Shown one piece after another: positions 49,251 to 59,829 of a stretch of 64,000 bases of DNA. Location of the stretch: the NCBI GenBank assembly GCA_913055785.1, contig CAJXLJ010000004.1, positions 1-64,000 of the forward strand, written 5' to 3'. Source of the stretch: an uncultured Parvularculaceae bacterium (GTDB lineage: Bacteria > Pseudomonadota > Alphaproteobacteria > Caulobacterales > Parvularculaceae). Position 1 is the first letter of the stretch, and each line of letters starts with the position of its first letter. The notes below the pieces were generated by a model. That model searched no databases. It saw nothing but the letters and a program-made list of their open reading frames with translations, and was not told the DNA's origin. A program made the position numbers and the translations under genes.

Positions 49251-49273
49251 CCCTATTCAGTCTGTCCGCAGCC

Positions 49274-51055
49274 TCAGGCGCCGGCGGGTTCCAGCCGGTC
49301 TTTCCCGACCTGCCCCTCAACATCATCGCCGAGGGTTTTCGTCTGCATCAGCGCTTTGATGATCGGCGAGATAAGCAGCATCACGGCGGCAATGCCAAGC
49401 GCCACATAGGCGACATTGGTATAGACCTCAGCGTAGCCCGCTTTCGCTGCAGCGATATCCGTGAGCTGACCGCCGATGGTTTCCGCGCCAGTCGTTCGCG
49501 CGATGACGCCGGCGAGATAGTTGGAAAGGCCGGAATAAAGGAACCAGGCTCCCATGGTCAGCCCGACCACGCGAGCCGGCGCCATCTTCGTCACCGCAGA
49601 AAGCCCGACCGGCGAAACCAGCAATTCGCCCATCGTGTGAATCCAGTAAATCAGGAACACGAAATAGACTGCTGTCATGCCGCTCGCGCCCGACGCCTTC
49701 ATGCCGCCGACCAGCGCCAGGAATCCAAGCCCCGCCAGCGCAACGCCAAAGGCGAATTTAACCGGTGTCGAAGGCTCCATCTTGCGTTTGGCGAGCGCGA
49801 TCCAGAGCCAGGCGATGATTGGGGCGAAGATGAAGATAAAGCCCGCATTCAGGGACTGGAATATCGGCGCCGGGACTTCCCATCCAAAAACGTTTTTGTC
49901 GACAAGGCGGTCCGTAAAGAGGTTCAGAGACGAACCCGCCTGTTCAAACAACGCCCAGAAGGGAATTTGCGCGAGCACGAAATAGATCGCCGCGAACATG
50001 CGGCTGCGTTCAACGCCTCTAAGCTTCACGATGGAATAGCCCACCAAGCCCAGGAAAACGGCAATACCCAAACCAAGCGCGAATGTATCGGGAATAAGTT
50101 CCGCATTCATCACCAGAAGCATGGCCGCGCCGATCATCAAAAGGCCCGTCAGATAACAGGCAAATTCGACATTGATCGGCCCAAGCACCGACTGCTTGAG
50201 TTTTTCCGGGTTAGGCGGCTCAGCGCGCCCGCCAAGCCATTTCTGCCCGCCAAGGAAAACGAGCAAGCCAAGCAGCATGCCGATGCCCGCAAGGCCGAAA
50301 CCGTATTTCCAGCCATAGGCGATGCCAAGATAGCCGCAGAAAATCGATGACAGGAATGAGCCGAGATTGATACCCATATAGAAAATCGTAAAGCCCGAAT
50401 CCCGGCGAACGTCCTTGAGATTGTAGAGCGAACCGACAATCGTCGAGATATTGGCTTTGAGATATCCGACGCCTGCGATGATCAGCGCGAGGGACAAATA
50501 AAGGACGTTCATGTAGAACGGCTCGCGTTCGATGCGCGTCGTGTAATCGGCGACGTTGATCACAGCCGGCAGGCCGACAGCGTCGGGGCTCTCGACCATC
50601 ATCTGCGTGGCGCCGTCGTTAAATGAAATAATCGACGAACCGCTCTCGGAAACAATGATCTGATTGACATTGGAGCCGCTGCCCCGGCCATCGAGCGTCA
50701 CCTGATACTCCCCACCCTGATAGGTGAGGATTTCTTTCGAGCCTTCGCCTTCGAAGGCCATGCCGAAATGACCGAGCACCAGAAGAATAGCGCCGAAGGT
50801 CACCGCCTTTCGCTGACCCAGATAACGGTCAGCGAGATTCCCCCCGATAATCGTCATGATGTAAACGAGCGCGGTATAGGCGCCATACATCACCGCCGAG
50901 CGTTCGTCCGAAAACAGGAAATGCTGAGTCAGATAAATGATGAGGAGACCGCGCATCCCGTAATAGGAAAAACGCTCCCACATCTCGGTGAAGAACAAGA
51001 TGGCCAACCCTTTCGGATGGCCGAAGAAACTGGTGTCGGCTTTTGCCTCGCTCAT
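49274..51055 (-). CDS. POT/PTR family proton-coupled oligopeptide transporter
   Basis: 593 residues, longer than the usual bacterial POT of about 500. The proton-coupling ExxER motif is in EMWERFSYYGM (Glu24, Glu27, Arg28); the PTR2 motif GFTIFYMGINLGSF starts at 221, and HTMGELLVSPVGLS gives the late conserved Glu. About 14 helices. Residues about 102-180 form an extra hydrophilic, beta-like segment (Gly/Ser/Asn/Ile-rich) between helices 3 and 4. Imports di- or tripeptides with protons in known members. Confidence 0.94.
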   Translation of the reverse strand: MSEAKADTSFFGHPKGLAILFFTEMWERFSYYGMRGLLIIYLTQHFLFSDERSAVMYGAYTALVYIMTIIGGNLADRYLGQRKAVTFGAILLVLGHFGMAFEGEGSKEILTYQGGEYQVTLDGRGSGSNVNQIIVSESGSSIISFNDGATQMMVESPDAVGLPAVINVADYTTRIEREPFYMNVLYLSLALIIAGVGYLKANISTIVGSLYNLKDVRRDSGFTIFYMGINLGSFLSSIFCGYLGIAYGWKYGFGLAGIGMLLGLLVFLGGQKWLGGRAEPPNPEKLKQSVLGPINVEFACYLTGLLMIGAAMLLVMNAELIPDTFALGLGIAVFLGLVGYSIVKLRGVERSRMFAAIYFVLAQIPFWALFEQAGSSLNLFTDRLVDKNVFGWEVPAPIFQSLNAGFIFIFAPIIAWLWIALAKRKMEPSTPVKFAFGVALAGLGFLALVGGMKASGASGMTAVYFVFLIYWIHTMGELLVSPVGLSAVTKMAPARVVGLTMGAWFLYSGLSNYLAGVIARTTGAETIGGQLTDIAAAKAGYAEVYTNVAYVALGIAAVMLLISPIIKALMQTKTLGDDVEGQVGKDRLEPAGA

Positions 51056-51269
51056 GAAGAACTCCCTCTTGAGGGCGTCTTATCGCCGCCCTGTCGTTAC
51101 CCTCCGCTTTGCGCCTCGTCCCCGGCGCAAAATTAGCGCGCACTCTAGGCCGGATTATGCTGAAAAATCCAGCCTTTAAGCAATGATGCGCCAACAACGC
51201 GCGCATTGGTTGCAGCCAAGTGGAAGAATGCGGCGAAAAAGGGGCGTAACGCCCTAGCCTGCGGTTTCG

Positions 51270-51524
51270 CTACGATTTCCGCTTCAATATGAGCGCCCGG
51301 ATCAGGCCGACGATGGAAATCGTGAGCCAGAACGCCTCAATCACGAAGGAAGCGGCGTTGAATGTATGGGCGAGCGAAAACAGAATGAATATGGCGCCGA
51401 GACCGTTGAGCGCCGGATAGAGCGGACGGCTCACATCCATCCGACCGATCTGCGACAGAAAGTATGTGCCGACGACAAACGAAACACCGACGAGGCCGAC
51501 AAGATCTGCTGGGGTAAGCGTCAT
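51270..51524 (-). CDS. Small CBU_0592-like membrane protein
   Basis: 84 residues from the ATG at 51524 (GGGGCG upstream; the TTG at 51551 is less likely). Three hydrophobic helices (about 6-25, 36-55, 58-76) with YFLSQIGRMDVSRPLYPALNGLGA and NAASFVIEAFWLTISIVGLIRA, the pattern of the CBU_0592 domain. Function unknown. 42 bases after the ExoD-like gene's end on the same strand. Confidence 0.75.
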   Translation of the reverse strand: MTLTPADLVGLVGVSFVVGTYFLSQIGRMDVSRPLYPALNGLGAIFILFSLAHTFNAASFVIEAFWLTISIVGLIRALILKRKS

Positions 51525-51566
51525 GCGCGCCCCATAGGCGGTTTCCGCCAATAAGTCGAGGCGCGC

Positions 51567-52157
51567 TCAGAACAGGCGGGCTGCAAGATAAACGATCCCG
51601 GCGAACGCCGCTGTCGAGATCAGCATGAATAGCCCGTCACGCGCGGTGATCGCCACGCCGAAGAGAACGACGGTCCAGGCCGGTGCGGCGACCGCGAAAG
51701 GGATCGCATCGAATGGCGCCATCAACACGCCCAGAACAAACACGACGCCGGCGGCGATCCGGCGCATCAGCGCGCCAGCGAACCATGGCCACCGCTCCAT
51801 TATGAACCGGTCTATAGAAGCGAGGGCCGGCTGCATTTTATCGCGCGCATTCTTGAGCGCCTTTTCGGACACCGACTGTTTCAGCACCCATTTCGGCAGC
51901 CAGGGATGATTTTTACCGAGCATCATCTGCAGCGCAAGAAGCGCAATGACAATCCCGACCACCGCCGCGGCGCCCGGAACGATCGCGAGCGGCGTGCCAC
52001 CCATAAATCCGAGAATTACAAAAAGCGGCCCGTAACTTCTGTCATCCCACGCCGTGAGCATGGCGCCCATGGTGACGCGCCCGTTCTCCGACTGAGCGAG
52101 CGCCTCATCGACAATATCTTCAAGCGGCGCCGCGTCGTTTGAAGCAGCGCTATGCAT
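51567..52157 (-). CDS. ExoD family membrane protein
   Basis: 196 residues from the ATG at 52157. N-terminal soluble part (LEDIVDEALAQSENGRVTMGAMLTAWDDRSYGPLFVILGFMGGTPLAIVPGAAAVVGIVIALLALQMMLGKNHPWLP) and three or four membrane helices with RRIAAGVVFVLGVLMAPFDAIPFAVAAPAWTVVLFGVAITARDGLFML, typical of ExoD, linked to exopolysaccharide production in rhizobia. No polysaccharide genes are adjacent, so its exact role here is open. Confidence 0.87.
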   Translation of the reverse strand: MHSAASNDAAPLEDIVDEALAQSENGRVTMGAMLTAWDDRSYGPLFVILGFMGGTPLAIVPGAAAVVGIVIALLALQMMLGKNHPWLPKWVLKQSVSEKALKNARDKMQPALASIDRFIMERWPWFAGALMRRIAAGVVFVLGVLMAPFDAIPFAVAAPAWTVVLFGVAITARDGLFMLISTAAFAGIVYLAARLF

Positions 52158-52211
52158 CAAGCTTACTCGTCATTTGCCGGAGGAGTCCCGCTTGAAAAAC
52201 GAACTTCATCG

Positions 52212-52676
52212 CTACGTCCGCCAATTGCATTTTCCGATAATAGCAACCTTCGCGCCCAGGCGCTGATAAAACCGGATGGCCCGGTCATTTTGCGGCTGCA
52301 CCGTCCATGACAAGTCGGCGTCAATGTTCCTTGCTTCTTCTGACAGGCGCCGCATCAGCATCTCTCCGAGTCCAAGGCCTCTAAACGCCTTATCAACATA
52401 TAAGTCATCGATGTTGATGCGCTTGGCGGCGCTCCAGATGTGATATCCGTACGAATACGTCGCATAACCTATGGCTGACGACCCTTTTTCAAGTAACAGC
52501 GCCCGCCATTTCGGTTTATCGCCAAATCCTGACTCTCGAAGTTTTTCTTCGGTCGTTGTCAGATATTGCTTTTCGTTTTGATTTTCTGCGAGCGCGCCGA
52601 TGAGGCGCAGCAATGCAGGAACATCCCGTTCTTCGGCGGGTCTTATTGTAACCCCGTGCCCCAGCGCTGCGCTCAC
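52212..52676 (-). CDS. GNAT family N-acetyltransferase
   Basis: 154 residues, complete GNAT fold: VTIRPAEERDVPALLRLIGAL, then RALLLEKGSSAIGYATYSYGYHIWSAAKRINIDDLYVDKAFRGLGLGEMLMRRLSEEA with the acetyl-CoA loop R/Q-x-x-G-x-G/A as RGLGLG, and NDRAIRFYQRLGAK. It starts at a GTG that overlaps the lpdA stop (GTGA), so it is translated together with dihydrolipoyl dehydrogenase. The substrate (small amine, diamine or protein) is unknown. Confidence 0.88.
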   Translation of the reverse strand: MSAALGHGVTIRPAEERDVPALLRLIGALAENQNEKQYLTTTEEKLRESGFGDKPKWRALLLEKGSSAIGYATYSYGYHIWSAAKRINIDDLYVDKAFRGLGLGEMLMRRLSEEARNIDADLSWTVQPQNDRAIRFYQRLGAKVAIIGKCNWRT

Positions 52677-54076
52677 GCCTGCATCGTCCAGCCTTCAACA
52701 CCCATCGCCGCCTGACGCACGGCTTCCGAACGCGTCGGGTGCGCATGACAGGTGCGGGCGATATCCTCGGACGCGCCGCTGAACTCCATCACCGAAACGA
52801 CTTCGGCGATCATCTCGCCGGCTTCGACGCCGACAATATGAGCGCCCAAGACGCGATCCGTCTTGGCGTCGGCGAGGATTTTCACAAAGCCGTCGGTTTC
52901 GTGATTGGTTTTCGCCCGGCTGTTGGCCATGAACGGAAACTTCCCGACCTTGTAGTCAATGCCCGCTTCTTTCAGAAGCTCTTCGGTTTTGCCGACGCTT
53001 GCAACTTCCGGGTAGGTATAAACGACGCTCGGCACCGTATCGTAATTTACATGCCCCGCCTTGCCGGCAATGAGTTCAATACAGGCGACGCCGTCGTCTT
53101 CCGCCTTGTGAGCGAGCATGGGCCCGTGGGTGACATCGCCGATCGCCCAGACACCCTCGGCGCTGGTTTTGAAATGATCGGTTTCGATAAAGCCGCGCTT
53201 ATCGGTTTTAACCCCGACGGCTTTGAGGCCAAGGCCATCCGTATGCGGACGCCGACCGATCGCCACAAGGACCGCATCGCAATCGATTGTCTCCGCATCG
53301 CCGCCCGAGGCGGGCTCAACCGAGAGTTTCACTTTGGTCTTGAGTTTTTCCGCGCCCGTCACCTTGGACGAGAGTTTGAAGGCCATGCCCTGCTTCTTGA
53401 GAATGCGTTCGAACTGCTTTGAAATCTCGCCGTCCATTGTCGGCAGAATCTTGTCGAGAAACTCAACCACGGTCACCTCAGCGCCGAGGCGGCGCCAGAC
53501 GCTCCCAAGCTCAAGACCGATGACCCCGCCGCCGATCACGACAAGGTGCTTCGGCACGGACGGAAATGACAATGCGCCAGTCGAAGAAACAATCTGCGCT
53601 TCGTCAATCTCAACGCCCGGGAGCGGCGTCAGTTCCGAGCCCGTTGCGATCACGATGTTCTTCGCCGAGAGTTCCTGCGGCGCATCCCCGACAACCCTGA
53701 CTTTGCCCGGCGCGGCGATCTCTCCGGCGCCCATATAGACGTCGACCTTGTTCTTTTTCATCAGGAACTCGACGCCCTTGGTGAGCCCGTCGACCGCGTC
53801 GTCTTTCTGTTTCAGCATCTGGCCGAGATCGAGGCCGAGTTTGCCGGTCTTGATGCCAAGCGCTTCGAACTGTTTTTCCGCCTTTTCGTAAAGCTCGGAT
53901 GCGTGGAGCAGCGCTTTCGACGGAATGCAGCCGACATTCAGGCACGTCCCGCCAAGCTTCTTCGTGTCGCGCTTTTCGATGATCGCGGTTTTCAGGCCCA
54001 GCTGGCCAGCGCGGATCGCCGCATTATAGCCGCCGGGTCCCGCGCCGATGATGACGACGTCGTATTGATCTGACAT
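52673..54076 (-). CDS. lpdA: Dihydrolipoyl dehydrogenase (E3)
   Basis: FAD enzyme that reoxidises the lipoyl groups of 2-oxoacid dehydrogenases. 467 residues. FAD motif GAGPGGYNAA at 11-20; redox pair Cys45-Cys50 in GGTCLNVGCIPSKALL; NAD motif GGGVIGLELGSVWRRLGAEVTVVE; and the interface HAHPTRSEAV with the catalytic His-Glu. Lies after sucA-sucB in the same direction, so probably the E3 of 2-oxoglutarate dehydrogenase. Confidence 0.97.
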   Translation of the reverse strand: MSDQYDVVIIGAGPGGYNAAIRAGQLGLKTAIIEKRDTKKLGGTCLNVGCIPSKALLHASELYEKAEKQFEALGIKTGKLGLDLGQMLKQKDDAVDGLTKGVEFLMKKNKVDVYMGAGEIAAPGKVRVVGDAPQELSAKNIVIATGSELTPLPGVEIDEAQIVSSTGALSFPSVPKHLVVIGGGVIGLELGSVWRRLGAEVTVVEFLDKILPTMDGEISKQFERILKKQGMAFKLSSKVTGAEKLKTKVKLSVEPASGGDAETIDCDAVLVAIGRRPHTDGLGLKAVGVKTDKRGFIETDHFKTSAEGVWAIGDVTHGPMLAHKAEDDGVACIELIAGKAGHVNYDTVPSVVYTYPEVASVGKTEELLKEAGIDYKVGKFPFMANSRAKTNHETDGFVKILADAKTDRVLGAHIVGVEAGEMIAEVVSVMEFSGASEDIARTCHAHPTRSEAVRQAAMGVEGWTMQA

Positions 54077-54212
54077 GGGATTCGCCTTCGTCTTTTCTTT
54101 CGCCGTGAGGAGTTAGGCGCGGGCGGCCTGAAGGTCAACAAGCCTCGTCCCGGACCGTCATCGCCTTAGCGTAAGGGCCATGAGACAGCGGTGAAGCGAC
54201 CAACCGCTGCGA

Positions 54213-55691
54213 CTAAAGATCGAGCAGCAGTCGCTGCGGGTCTTCGAGGTTTTCCTTAACGCGTACGAGGAAAGTGACAGCGCCCTTGCCGTCGACAATC
54301 CGGTGATCATAGGAAAGCGCCAGATACATCATCGGCCGGACGACAACTTCGCCATTCCGCACGACAGGGCGCTCTTCAATACGGTGCATGCCGAGAATGC
54401 CTGATTGCGGCAGGTTGAGGATCGGCGTCGACAGAAGCGATCCGTAAATGCCGCCATTCGAAATCGTGAACGTGCCGCCCTGCATCTCTTCGAGTTTAAG
54501 GTCACCCGAACGCGCCCGCCGGCCGTAATCGGCGATGGCGAGTTCGATCTCCGCGAGCGACATCATGTCCGCATCGCGCACCACCGGCACGACCAGCCCC
54601 TTGTCGGAGCCGACCGCGACGCCAATGTCGTAATGGTTCTTGTAGATGATGTCGGTTCCGTCGATCTCGGCGTTGACGTCCGGCACTTCTTTCAACGCGT
54701 GAACGCAGGCCTTCACGAATAGCGACATGAAGCCGAGTTTGATCCCGTGCTTCTTCTCAAAAAGCTCCTTGTACTGCTTCCGAAGGTCCATCACCGCCGT
54801 CATATCGACGTCGTTGAAGGTGGTGAGCATCGCCGCCGTGTCCTGCGCCTCCTTGAGGCGCGTCGCGATAGTCTGGCGCAGGCGCGACATGCGCACCCGC
54901 TCCTCGCGGAGGCCGAGATCTTTCGGCGCCGAAGGCGCGCGGGCCGAGGCGGGCGCGGATTTTTGAGCAGCAAGGGCGTCGCCCTTGGTGATGCGCCCGT
55001 CCTTGCCCGTGCCGTGAATGGTCGAAGGATCAAGATCCCGTTCAGCGACGACCCGGCGCGGCGCTGGCGAAAGCGGCGCGCCGGAAGCGGCCTGCGCGGG
55101 CGCGTGGGCGGCGCCGTTGGTTTTAGCCGGCGCTGGTTTTGCGCCGCCGGCGCCTTGCTGAACGACCGCAAGCACGGCGCCGACCTCAACCGTATCGCCC
55201 GCTTTCGCCCGGATTTCCTTGAGGACGCCAGAAACCGGCGACGGCACGTCCATCGCCGCCTTGTCGGTCTCAAGGCTGACGATCGGCTCGTCCGCCTCGA
55301 CGCGATCGCCTTCCTTCTTGAGCCACTCGCCAACATCCGCCTCGGTGACAGACTCGCCAGCGGCCGGCACCTGAATTTCAACTTCTTCGCCGCCGCCCTG
55401 TACGGTCGCCGCCGGCGCCGGTTCGGCGGCAGGTTTTGCTTTTGCAGCGGAGCCGCCGGCCTCTATGGCGCCGAGCAGCGCATTGACTTCAACCGTGTCG
55501 CCTTCCTTCGCAGCAATGCTGGAAAGAACCCCCGCCGAGGGCGCCGGGACCTCGACCGAAACCTTGTCGGTTTCGAGTTCGACCAGCGGCTCGTCCGCGG
55601 AAACGGCGTCGCCTTCCTGCTTGATCCACCGGGCGATCGTCGCTTCGGTAACGGACTCGCCTAAAGCCGGTACGCGAATTTCGGTCGTCAT
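54213..55691 (-). CDS. sucB: 2-oxoglutarate dehydrogenase E2, dihydrolipoyl succinyltransferase, two lipoyl domains
   Basis: Transfers the succinyl group to CoA in the 2-oxoglutarate dehydrogenase core. 492 residues: lipoyl domain 1 (1-78, Lys43 in ETDKVSVEV), Ala/Pro linker, lipoyl domain 2 (about 103-178, Lys144 in ETDKAAMDV), linker, peripheral subunit-binding domain about 208-243 ([30 protein letters not shown]), catalytic domain to the end with DHRIVDG (His463). Most SucB proteins have a single lipoyl domain. 29 bases after sucA. Confidence 0.95.
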   Translation of the reverse strand: MTTEIRVPALGESVTEATIARWIKQEGDAVSADEPLVELETDKVSVEVPAPSAGVLSSIAAKEGDTVEVNALLGAIEAGGSAAKAKPAAEPAPAATVQGGGEEVEIQVPAAGESVTEADVGEWLKKEGDRVEADEPIVSLETDKAAMDVPSPVSGVLKEIRAKAGDTVEVGAVLAVVQQGAGGAKPAPAKTNGAAHAPAQAASGAPLSPAPRRVVAERDLDPSTIHGTGKDGRITKGDALAAQKSAPASARAPSAPKDLGLREERVRMSRLRQTIATRLKEAQDTAAMLTTFNDVDMTAVMDLRKQYKELFEKKHGIKLGFMSLFVKACVHALKEVPDVNAEIDGTDIIYKNHYDIGVAVGSDKGLVVPVVRDADMMSLAEIELAIADYGRRARSGDLKLEEMQGGTFTISNGGIYGSLLSTPILNLPQSGILGMHRIEERPVVRNGEVVVRPMMYLALSYDHRIVDGKGAVTFLVRVKENLEDPQRLLLDL

Positions 55692-55720
55692 TCTTCTTGC
55701 TCCGTATCGTGGGCGAGCGC

Positions 55721-58684
55721 CTAAAGCGTCAGCGCCTCATCCAGAAAGGTTTCGAGTTCTTGCTTGTGCCGGCTCATCAGGCCGGTCGCGGGGGACGCAA
55801 AAGACGGACGCCCCACATAGCGCGCGCGCTTGTGTTTGGCGCCAATCTGATCAAGCGCCCATTCGAGATTAGGGTCCATAAAGAACCAGGCGCCCATGTT
55901 TTTCGGCTCTTCCTGACACCAGACCATCTCGGCGTTTTTAAAGCGCTGCAGCTCGTTAATGAGCGAATGAGCCGGGAACGGATAAAACTGCTCAACGCGC
56001 AGAAGATAGACATTGTCGATCCCGCGCTTCTCGCGCTCTTCAAAAAGGTCGTAATACACCTTGCCGGCGCACAGAACGACCCGCTTGATTTTGGCGTCGG
56101 ATACCAGCTTGACGGTTGAGCCCGGATGATACTCGGCATCGTCCCACAAAACCCGGTGGAAAGAAGAGCCCGGCCCCATTTCCTCCAGAGTCGAGACGCA
56201 GCGCTTGTGGCGGAGCAACGACTTCGGCGTCATCAACACCAGGGGTTTCCGGAAATTGCGGCGCATCTGACGGCGCAGGATATGAAAGTAGTTCGCCGGC
56301 GTGGTGCAGTTGGCGACCTGCATATTGTCCTGCGCGCAAAGCTGAAGGAAACGTTCAAGGCGCGCAGAGGAATGTTCCGGCCCTTGCCCTTCATAGCCAT
56401 GCGGCAACAATAGCACGAGCCCGCAAAGGCGCAGCCATTTGCGCTCCCCGGACGACAGGAACTGGTCGATGATGATCTGCGCGCCGTTCACGAAGTCGCC
56501 GAACTGCGCCTCCCACATCACCAGGAATTTCGGGTTGGCGAGCGCATAGCCGTATTCAAAGCCCATCACCGCAAATTCGGAGAGGTTGGAATCGTGCACT
56601 TCAAAGGTCGCGTTGGCGCCGTTTATATGGCGCAGCGGCGTATAGGTTCTTTCGGTTTCCTGATCGATGAAAACCGCATGACGCTGGGAGAAGGTCCCGC
56701 GGCGGGAGTCCTGTCCGGAAAGCCGGACGCCGAAACCGTCTTTTAGCAGCGACCCGAACGCCAGCGCTTCGGCTGTCGCCCAGTCGATCCCCTCGCCGGC
56801 TTCAAGCGTCTTCTTCTTCTGCTCGAGGATACGCGCCAGCGTTTTGTGGATATTGAAATTCTGCGGATAGTGCGTCAGCGCCGCACCGATTTCATTGAGA
56901 TCATCCAGCTCCACCGCGGTATCGCCGCGGCGATCGTCGTCGACCGGCGGCACGAACCCCGACCATTGCCCGTCGAGCCAGTCGGCCTTGTTGGGGCGGA
57001 AGGAATCGGCCGCATCGAATTCATCGCTCAGATAGGCCTTGAAACGCTCGCGCTCGGCTTCGGCTTCACCTGAGGCTATGACGCCCTCGTCTTCCAGTCG
57101 TTGCGCATAAATTTTCCGCGTCGTCGGAAGCGAGCGGATCTTCTTGTACATGAGCGGCTGCGTGAAGCTCGGCTCGTCGCCTTCATTGTGCCCGAACCGG
57201 CGATAACAGAACATGTCGATGACGACGTCCGCGCCAAATTTCTGACGAAACTCGGCGGCGATTTTCGCGGCGTACACGACCGCTTCAGGATCATCGCCAT
57301 TGGCGTGAAAGATCGGCGCTTCGACCGCCTTCGCAACATCCGACGGATAGGGCGAGGAACGCGCGAATTTCGGGCTCGTCGTAAACCCGATCTGGTTGTT
57401 GACGATAAAATGAATGGTCCCGCCGGTCCGATAACCGCGAAGACCCGACAGACCGAAACACTCAGCAACGATTCCCTGACCGGCGAAGGCGGCGTCGCCA
57501 TGCAGCAGAAGCGGCAAAACATGGGTGCGCGGCGTATCGAGGTCGGGCGCTTCGATACGGTCCTGCTTCGAACGCGCCTTGCCGAGCACCACCGGATTGA
57601 CCGCCTCAAGGTGAGACGGGTTGGCCGTCAGCGAAAGGTGAACCTTGTTGCCGTCAAATTCCCGGTCCGATGAGGCGCCGAGGTGATATTTAACGTCGCC
57701 CGATCCGCCGACATCGTCGGGCGTGACCGAGCCGCCGTGAAACTCGTGAAAGATGTGATGGTAGGGCTTGCCCATAACGGCGGCGAGCACATTGAGGCGG
57801 CCGCGATGCGGCATGCCGATGACGATTTCCTTAACGCCGAGGGCGCCGCCGCGTTTGATGATCTGCTCCAGCGCCGGCACCATCGCTTCGCCGCCATCGA
57901 GCCCAAACCGCTTGGTGCCCGTGTATTTGGTGTTGAGAAAGTTCTCGAAACCTTCCGCCTCGATCAGCTTGTTGAGGATCGCCTTCTTGCCTTCCGGCGT
58001 GAAGGATATGTCCTTGTCCGGCCCCTCGATACGCTGCTGCAGCCAGGCCTTCTGTTCCGGGTCGGTGATATGCATGAACTCGACGGCGAAAGTTCCGCAA
58101 TAAGTCCGTCGCAGGATCGCCAGAATTTCCCGAAGGCTCGCAGTTTCAAGACCGAGAACATTATCGATGAAAATCGGCCGGTCCATGTCCGCCTCAGTGA
58201 ACCCGAGCGAGGCGGGATCGAGCTCCGGATGGACTTCGACATTCTCCGGGCGGATGTTCAACGGATCGAGATCGGCGATCAGATGGCCGCGAATGCGATA
58301 GGCGCGGATCAGCATCAGGGCGCGCAGCGAATCCTTCGTCGCCTGATGGATATCTTCAGGCGAGGCGGCCGGGACCCGGTTTTCGATCTTCTTCCTGAGA
58401 ACCTGCTCGGCTTCGCCCCAGTTTCCGTCGAGGGCGGCTGTAAGCTCGCCGTTGCGCGCTGGCGGCCAGTCCTTGCGCGCCCAGCTCGGCCCGGTCGCGC
58501 CCGCCGCGCCGTTGGGCCGGCCCGCTTCTTCCTCGAAAAACCGGCGCCAGTCCTCGCCTACCGCAGCGGGGTCCTGAACATACTCCGCATAGAGTTTTTC
58601 AAGATACTGCGCGTTAGCGCCTGAAAAAATCGTCCGTTCGAGGGCGCTACCGCCTGGCCGGGGCGCCTCGCCATCCTTTGCCAT
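55721..58684 (-). CDS. sucA: 2-oxoglutarate dehydrogenase E1
   Basis: Thiamine-diphosphate decarboxylase of the complex. 987 residues from the ATG at 58684; a TTG at 58735 would add 17 residues of doubtful value. N-terminal [25 protein letters not shown] docks E2; then [11 protein letters not shown]-like segment ([29 protein letters not shown]), [59 protein letters not shown] and [33 protein letters not shown]. First of sucA-sucB in this direction, after sucD. Confidence 0.97.
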   Translation of the reverse strand: MAKDGEAPRPGGSALERTIFSGANAQYLEKLYAEYVQDPAAVGEDWRRFFEEEAGRPNGAAGATGPSWARKDWPPARNGELTAALDGNWGEAEQVLRKKIENRVPAASPEDIHQATKDSLRALMLIRAYRIRGHLIADLDPLNIRPENVEVHPELDPASLGFTEADMDRPIFIDNVLGLETASLREILAILRRTYCGTFAVEFMHITDPEQKAWLQQRIEGPDKDISFTPEGKKAILNKLIEAEGFENFLNTKYTGTKRFGLDGGEAMVPALEQIIKRGGALGVKEIVIGMPHRGRLNVLAAVMGKPYHHIFHEFHGGSVTPDDVGGSGDVKYHLGASSDREFDGNKVHLSLTANPSHLEAVNPVVLGKARSKQDRIEAPDLDTPRTHVLPLLLHGDAAFAGQGIVAECFGLSGLRGYRTGGTIHFIVNNQIGFTTSPKFARSSPYPSDVAKAVEAPIFHANGDDPEAVVYAAKIAAEFRQKFGADVVIDMFCYRRFGHNEGDEPSFTQPLMYKKIRSLPTTRKIYAQRLEDEGVIASGEAEAERERFKAYLSDEFDAADSFRPNKADWLDGQWSGFVPPVDDDRRGDTAVELDDLNEIGAALTHYPQNFNIHKTLARILEQKKKTLEAGEGIDWATAEALAFGSLLKDGFGVRLSGQDSRRGTFSQRHAVFIDQETERTYTPLRHINGANATFEVHDSNLSEFAVMGFEYGYALANPKFLVMWEAQFGDFVNGAQIIIDQFLSSGERKWLRLCGLVLLLPHGYEGQGPEHSSARLERFLQLCAQDNMQVANCTTPANYFHILRRQMRRNFRKPLVLMTPKSLLRHKRCVSTLEEMGPGSSFHRVLWDDAEYHPGSTVKLVSDAKIKRVVLCAGKVYYDLFEEREKRGIDNVYLLRVEQFYPFPAHSLINELQRFKNAEMVWCQEEPKNMGAWFFMDPNLEWALDQIGAKHKRARYVGRPSFASPATGLMSRHKQELETFLDEALTL

Positions 58685-58785
58685 CACGCGTTCCAACTCT
58701 TCCGCATCGCCGGTTGGCCTACCTAGATACGCCAACCGCTGCGCGTTTCAACGTCAAATCGGCGAGAGTCTGCGCTTTGAGCAGT

Positions 58786-59685
58786 TTATTTTTTGACAAG
58801 CTCGAGAAGTGTCCGGCCCATCGCCGCCGGCGTCGGCGCGACCGCGACCCCGGCCGCGTTCAGGGCCTCGATTTTCGCCGCCGCCGTGTCGTCGGCCCCG
58901 GACACGAGAGCGCCCGCATGGCCCATGCGCCGCCCCGGCGGGGCGGTGACCCCGGCGATGAAGCCGACCGTCGGCTTCTTGACCCTGTTTTCCGCGAGGA
59001 AGCGGGCGGCGTCGGCTTCCGCCGAACCGCCGATCTCCCCGATCATGATAATCGAATGGGTGTCATCGTCGGCGAGGAACATCTCGAGGACCTCGATGAA
59101 GTCGGTCCCCTTGACCGGGTCGCCGCCGATGCCGACGCAGGTTGACTGGCCGAGCCCCGCCATCGTGGTCTGGTGCACCGCCTCATAGGTGAGCGTGCCG
59201 GACCGCGAGATTATGCCCACATGACCTTTCCGGTGGATGTGACCCGGCATGATGCCAATCTTGCACTCTTCGGGCGTGATGACGCCCGGGCAATTGGGGC
59301 CGACAAGCCGGGTCTTTGAGCCGTCGAGCGCGCGCTTGACCTTGACCATGTCGAGAACCGGGATGCCCTCGGTGATGCAGATCACCAGGGGAATCTCCGC
59401 GGAAATCGCCTCGAGGATCGAATCGGCGGCGAAGGGGGGCGGCACATAGATGACGGACGCGTCGGCACCCGTCTTCTCGCGCGCTTCGGCGACCGTATCG
59501 AAAACCGGCAGCGTCGCGCCAGAAGCGGGCTCGCCCGCCTCCCAGGTCACGCCGCCCTTGCCCGGCGTCACGCCGCCGACCATCCTCGTGCCGTAAGCGA
59601 TCGCCTGTTCGGTATGGAAGGTGCCCTGGCTGCCGGTGAGCCCCTGGCAAATGACTTTCGTGTTCTTGTCGACGAGAATGGACAT
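58786..59685 (-). CDS. sucD: Succinyl-CoA synthetase, alpha subunit
   Basis: Makes succinate, CoA and a nucleoside triphosphate from succinyl-CoA. 299 residues. CoA-binding part ([39 protein letters not shown]), Rossmann motif VGPNCPGVI, and phospho-His256 in [17 protein letters not shown] precedes the ATG. It lies 101 bases before sucA but 2.5 kb from its partner sucC, which is unusual. Confidence 0.97.
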   Translation of the reverse strand: MSILVDKNTKVICQGLTGSQGTFHTEQAIAYGTRMVGGVTPGKGGVTWEAGEPASGATLPVFDTVAEAREKTGADASVIYVPPPFAADSILEAISAEIPLVICITEGIPVLDMVKVKRALDGSKTRLVGPNCPGVITPEECKIGIMPGHIHRKGHVGIISRSGTLTYEAVHQTTMAGLGQSTCVGIGGDPVKGTDFIEVLEMFLADDDTHSIIMIGEIGGSAEADAARFLAENRVKKPTVGFIAGVTAPPGRRMGHAGALVSGADDTAAAKIEALNAAGVAVAPTPAAMGRTLLELVKK

Positions 59686-59829
59686 GAGGTCTCCGGCCGC
59701 AGCGGGTGAGGAATTTTGCTGGTCTTAGCGGCGCCGGCGCGCCGGAGCAACCGTTCCGAACGGGCGTCAGCGCCGCATCCCGCCCGGATTTCGCTTTCAT
59801 CGAGACGTCACGAAACCTTCTTGGCCATG

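Larger units (their letters stand above)
48817..49273. other. Intergenic region between OmpA and POT transporter genes
   Basis: 457 bases. Holds the OmpA ribosome site and leader, the promoter at 48943-48971, and the POT-gene terminator at 49217-49250. The stretch between 48975 and 49210 has no convincing ORF or structure that I can see. Confidence 0.5.
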
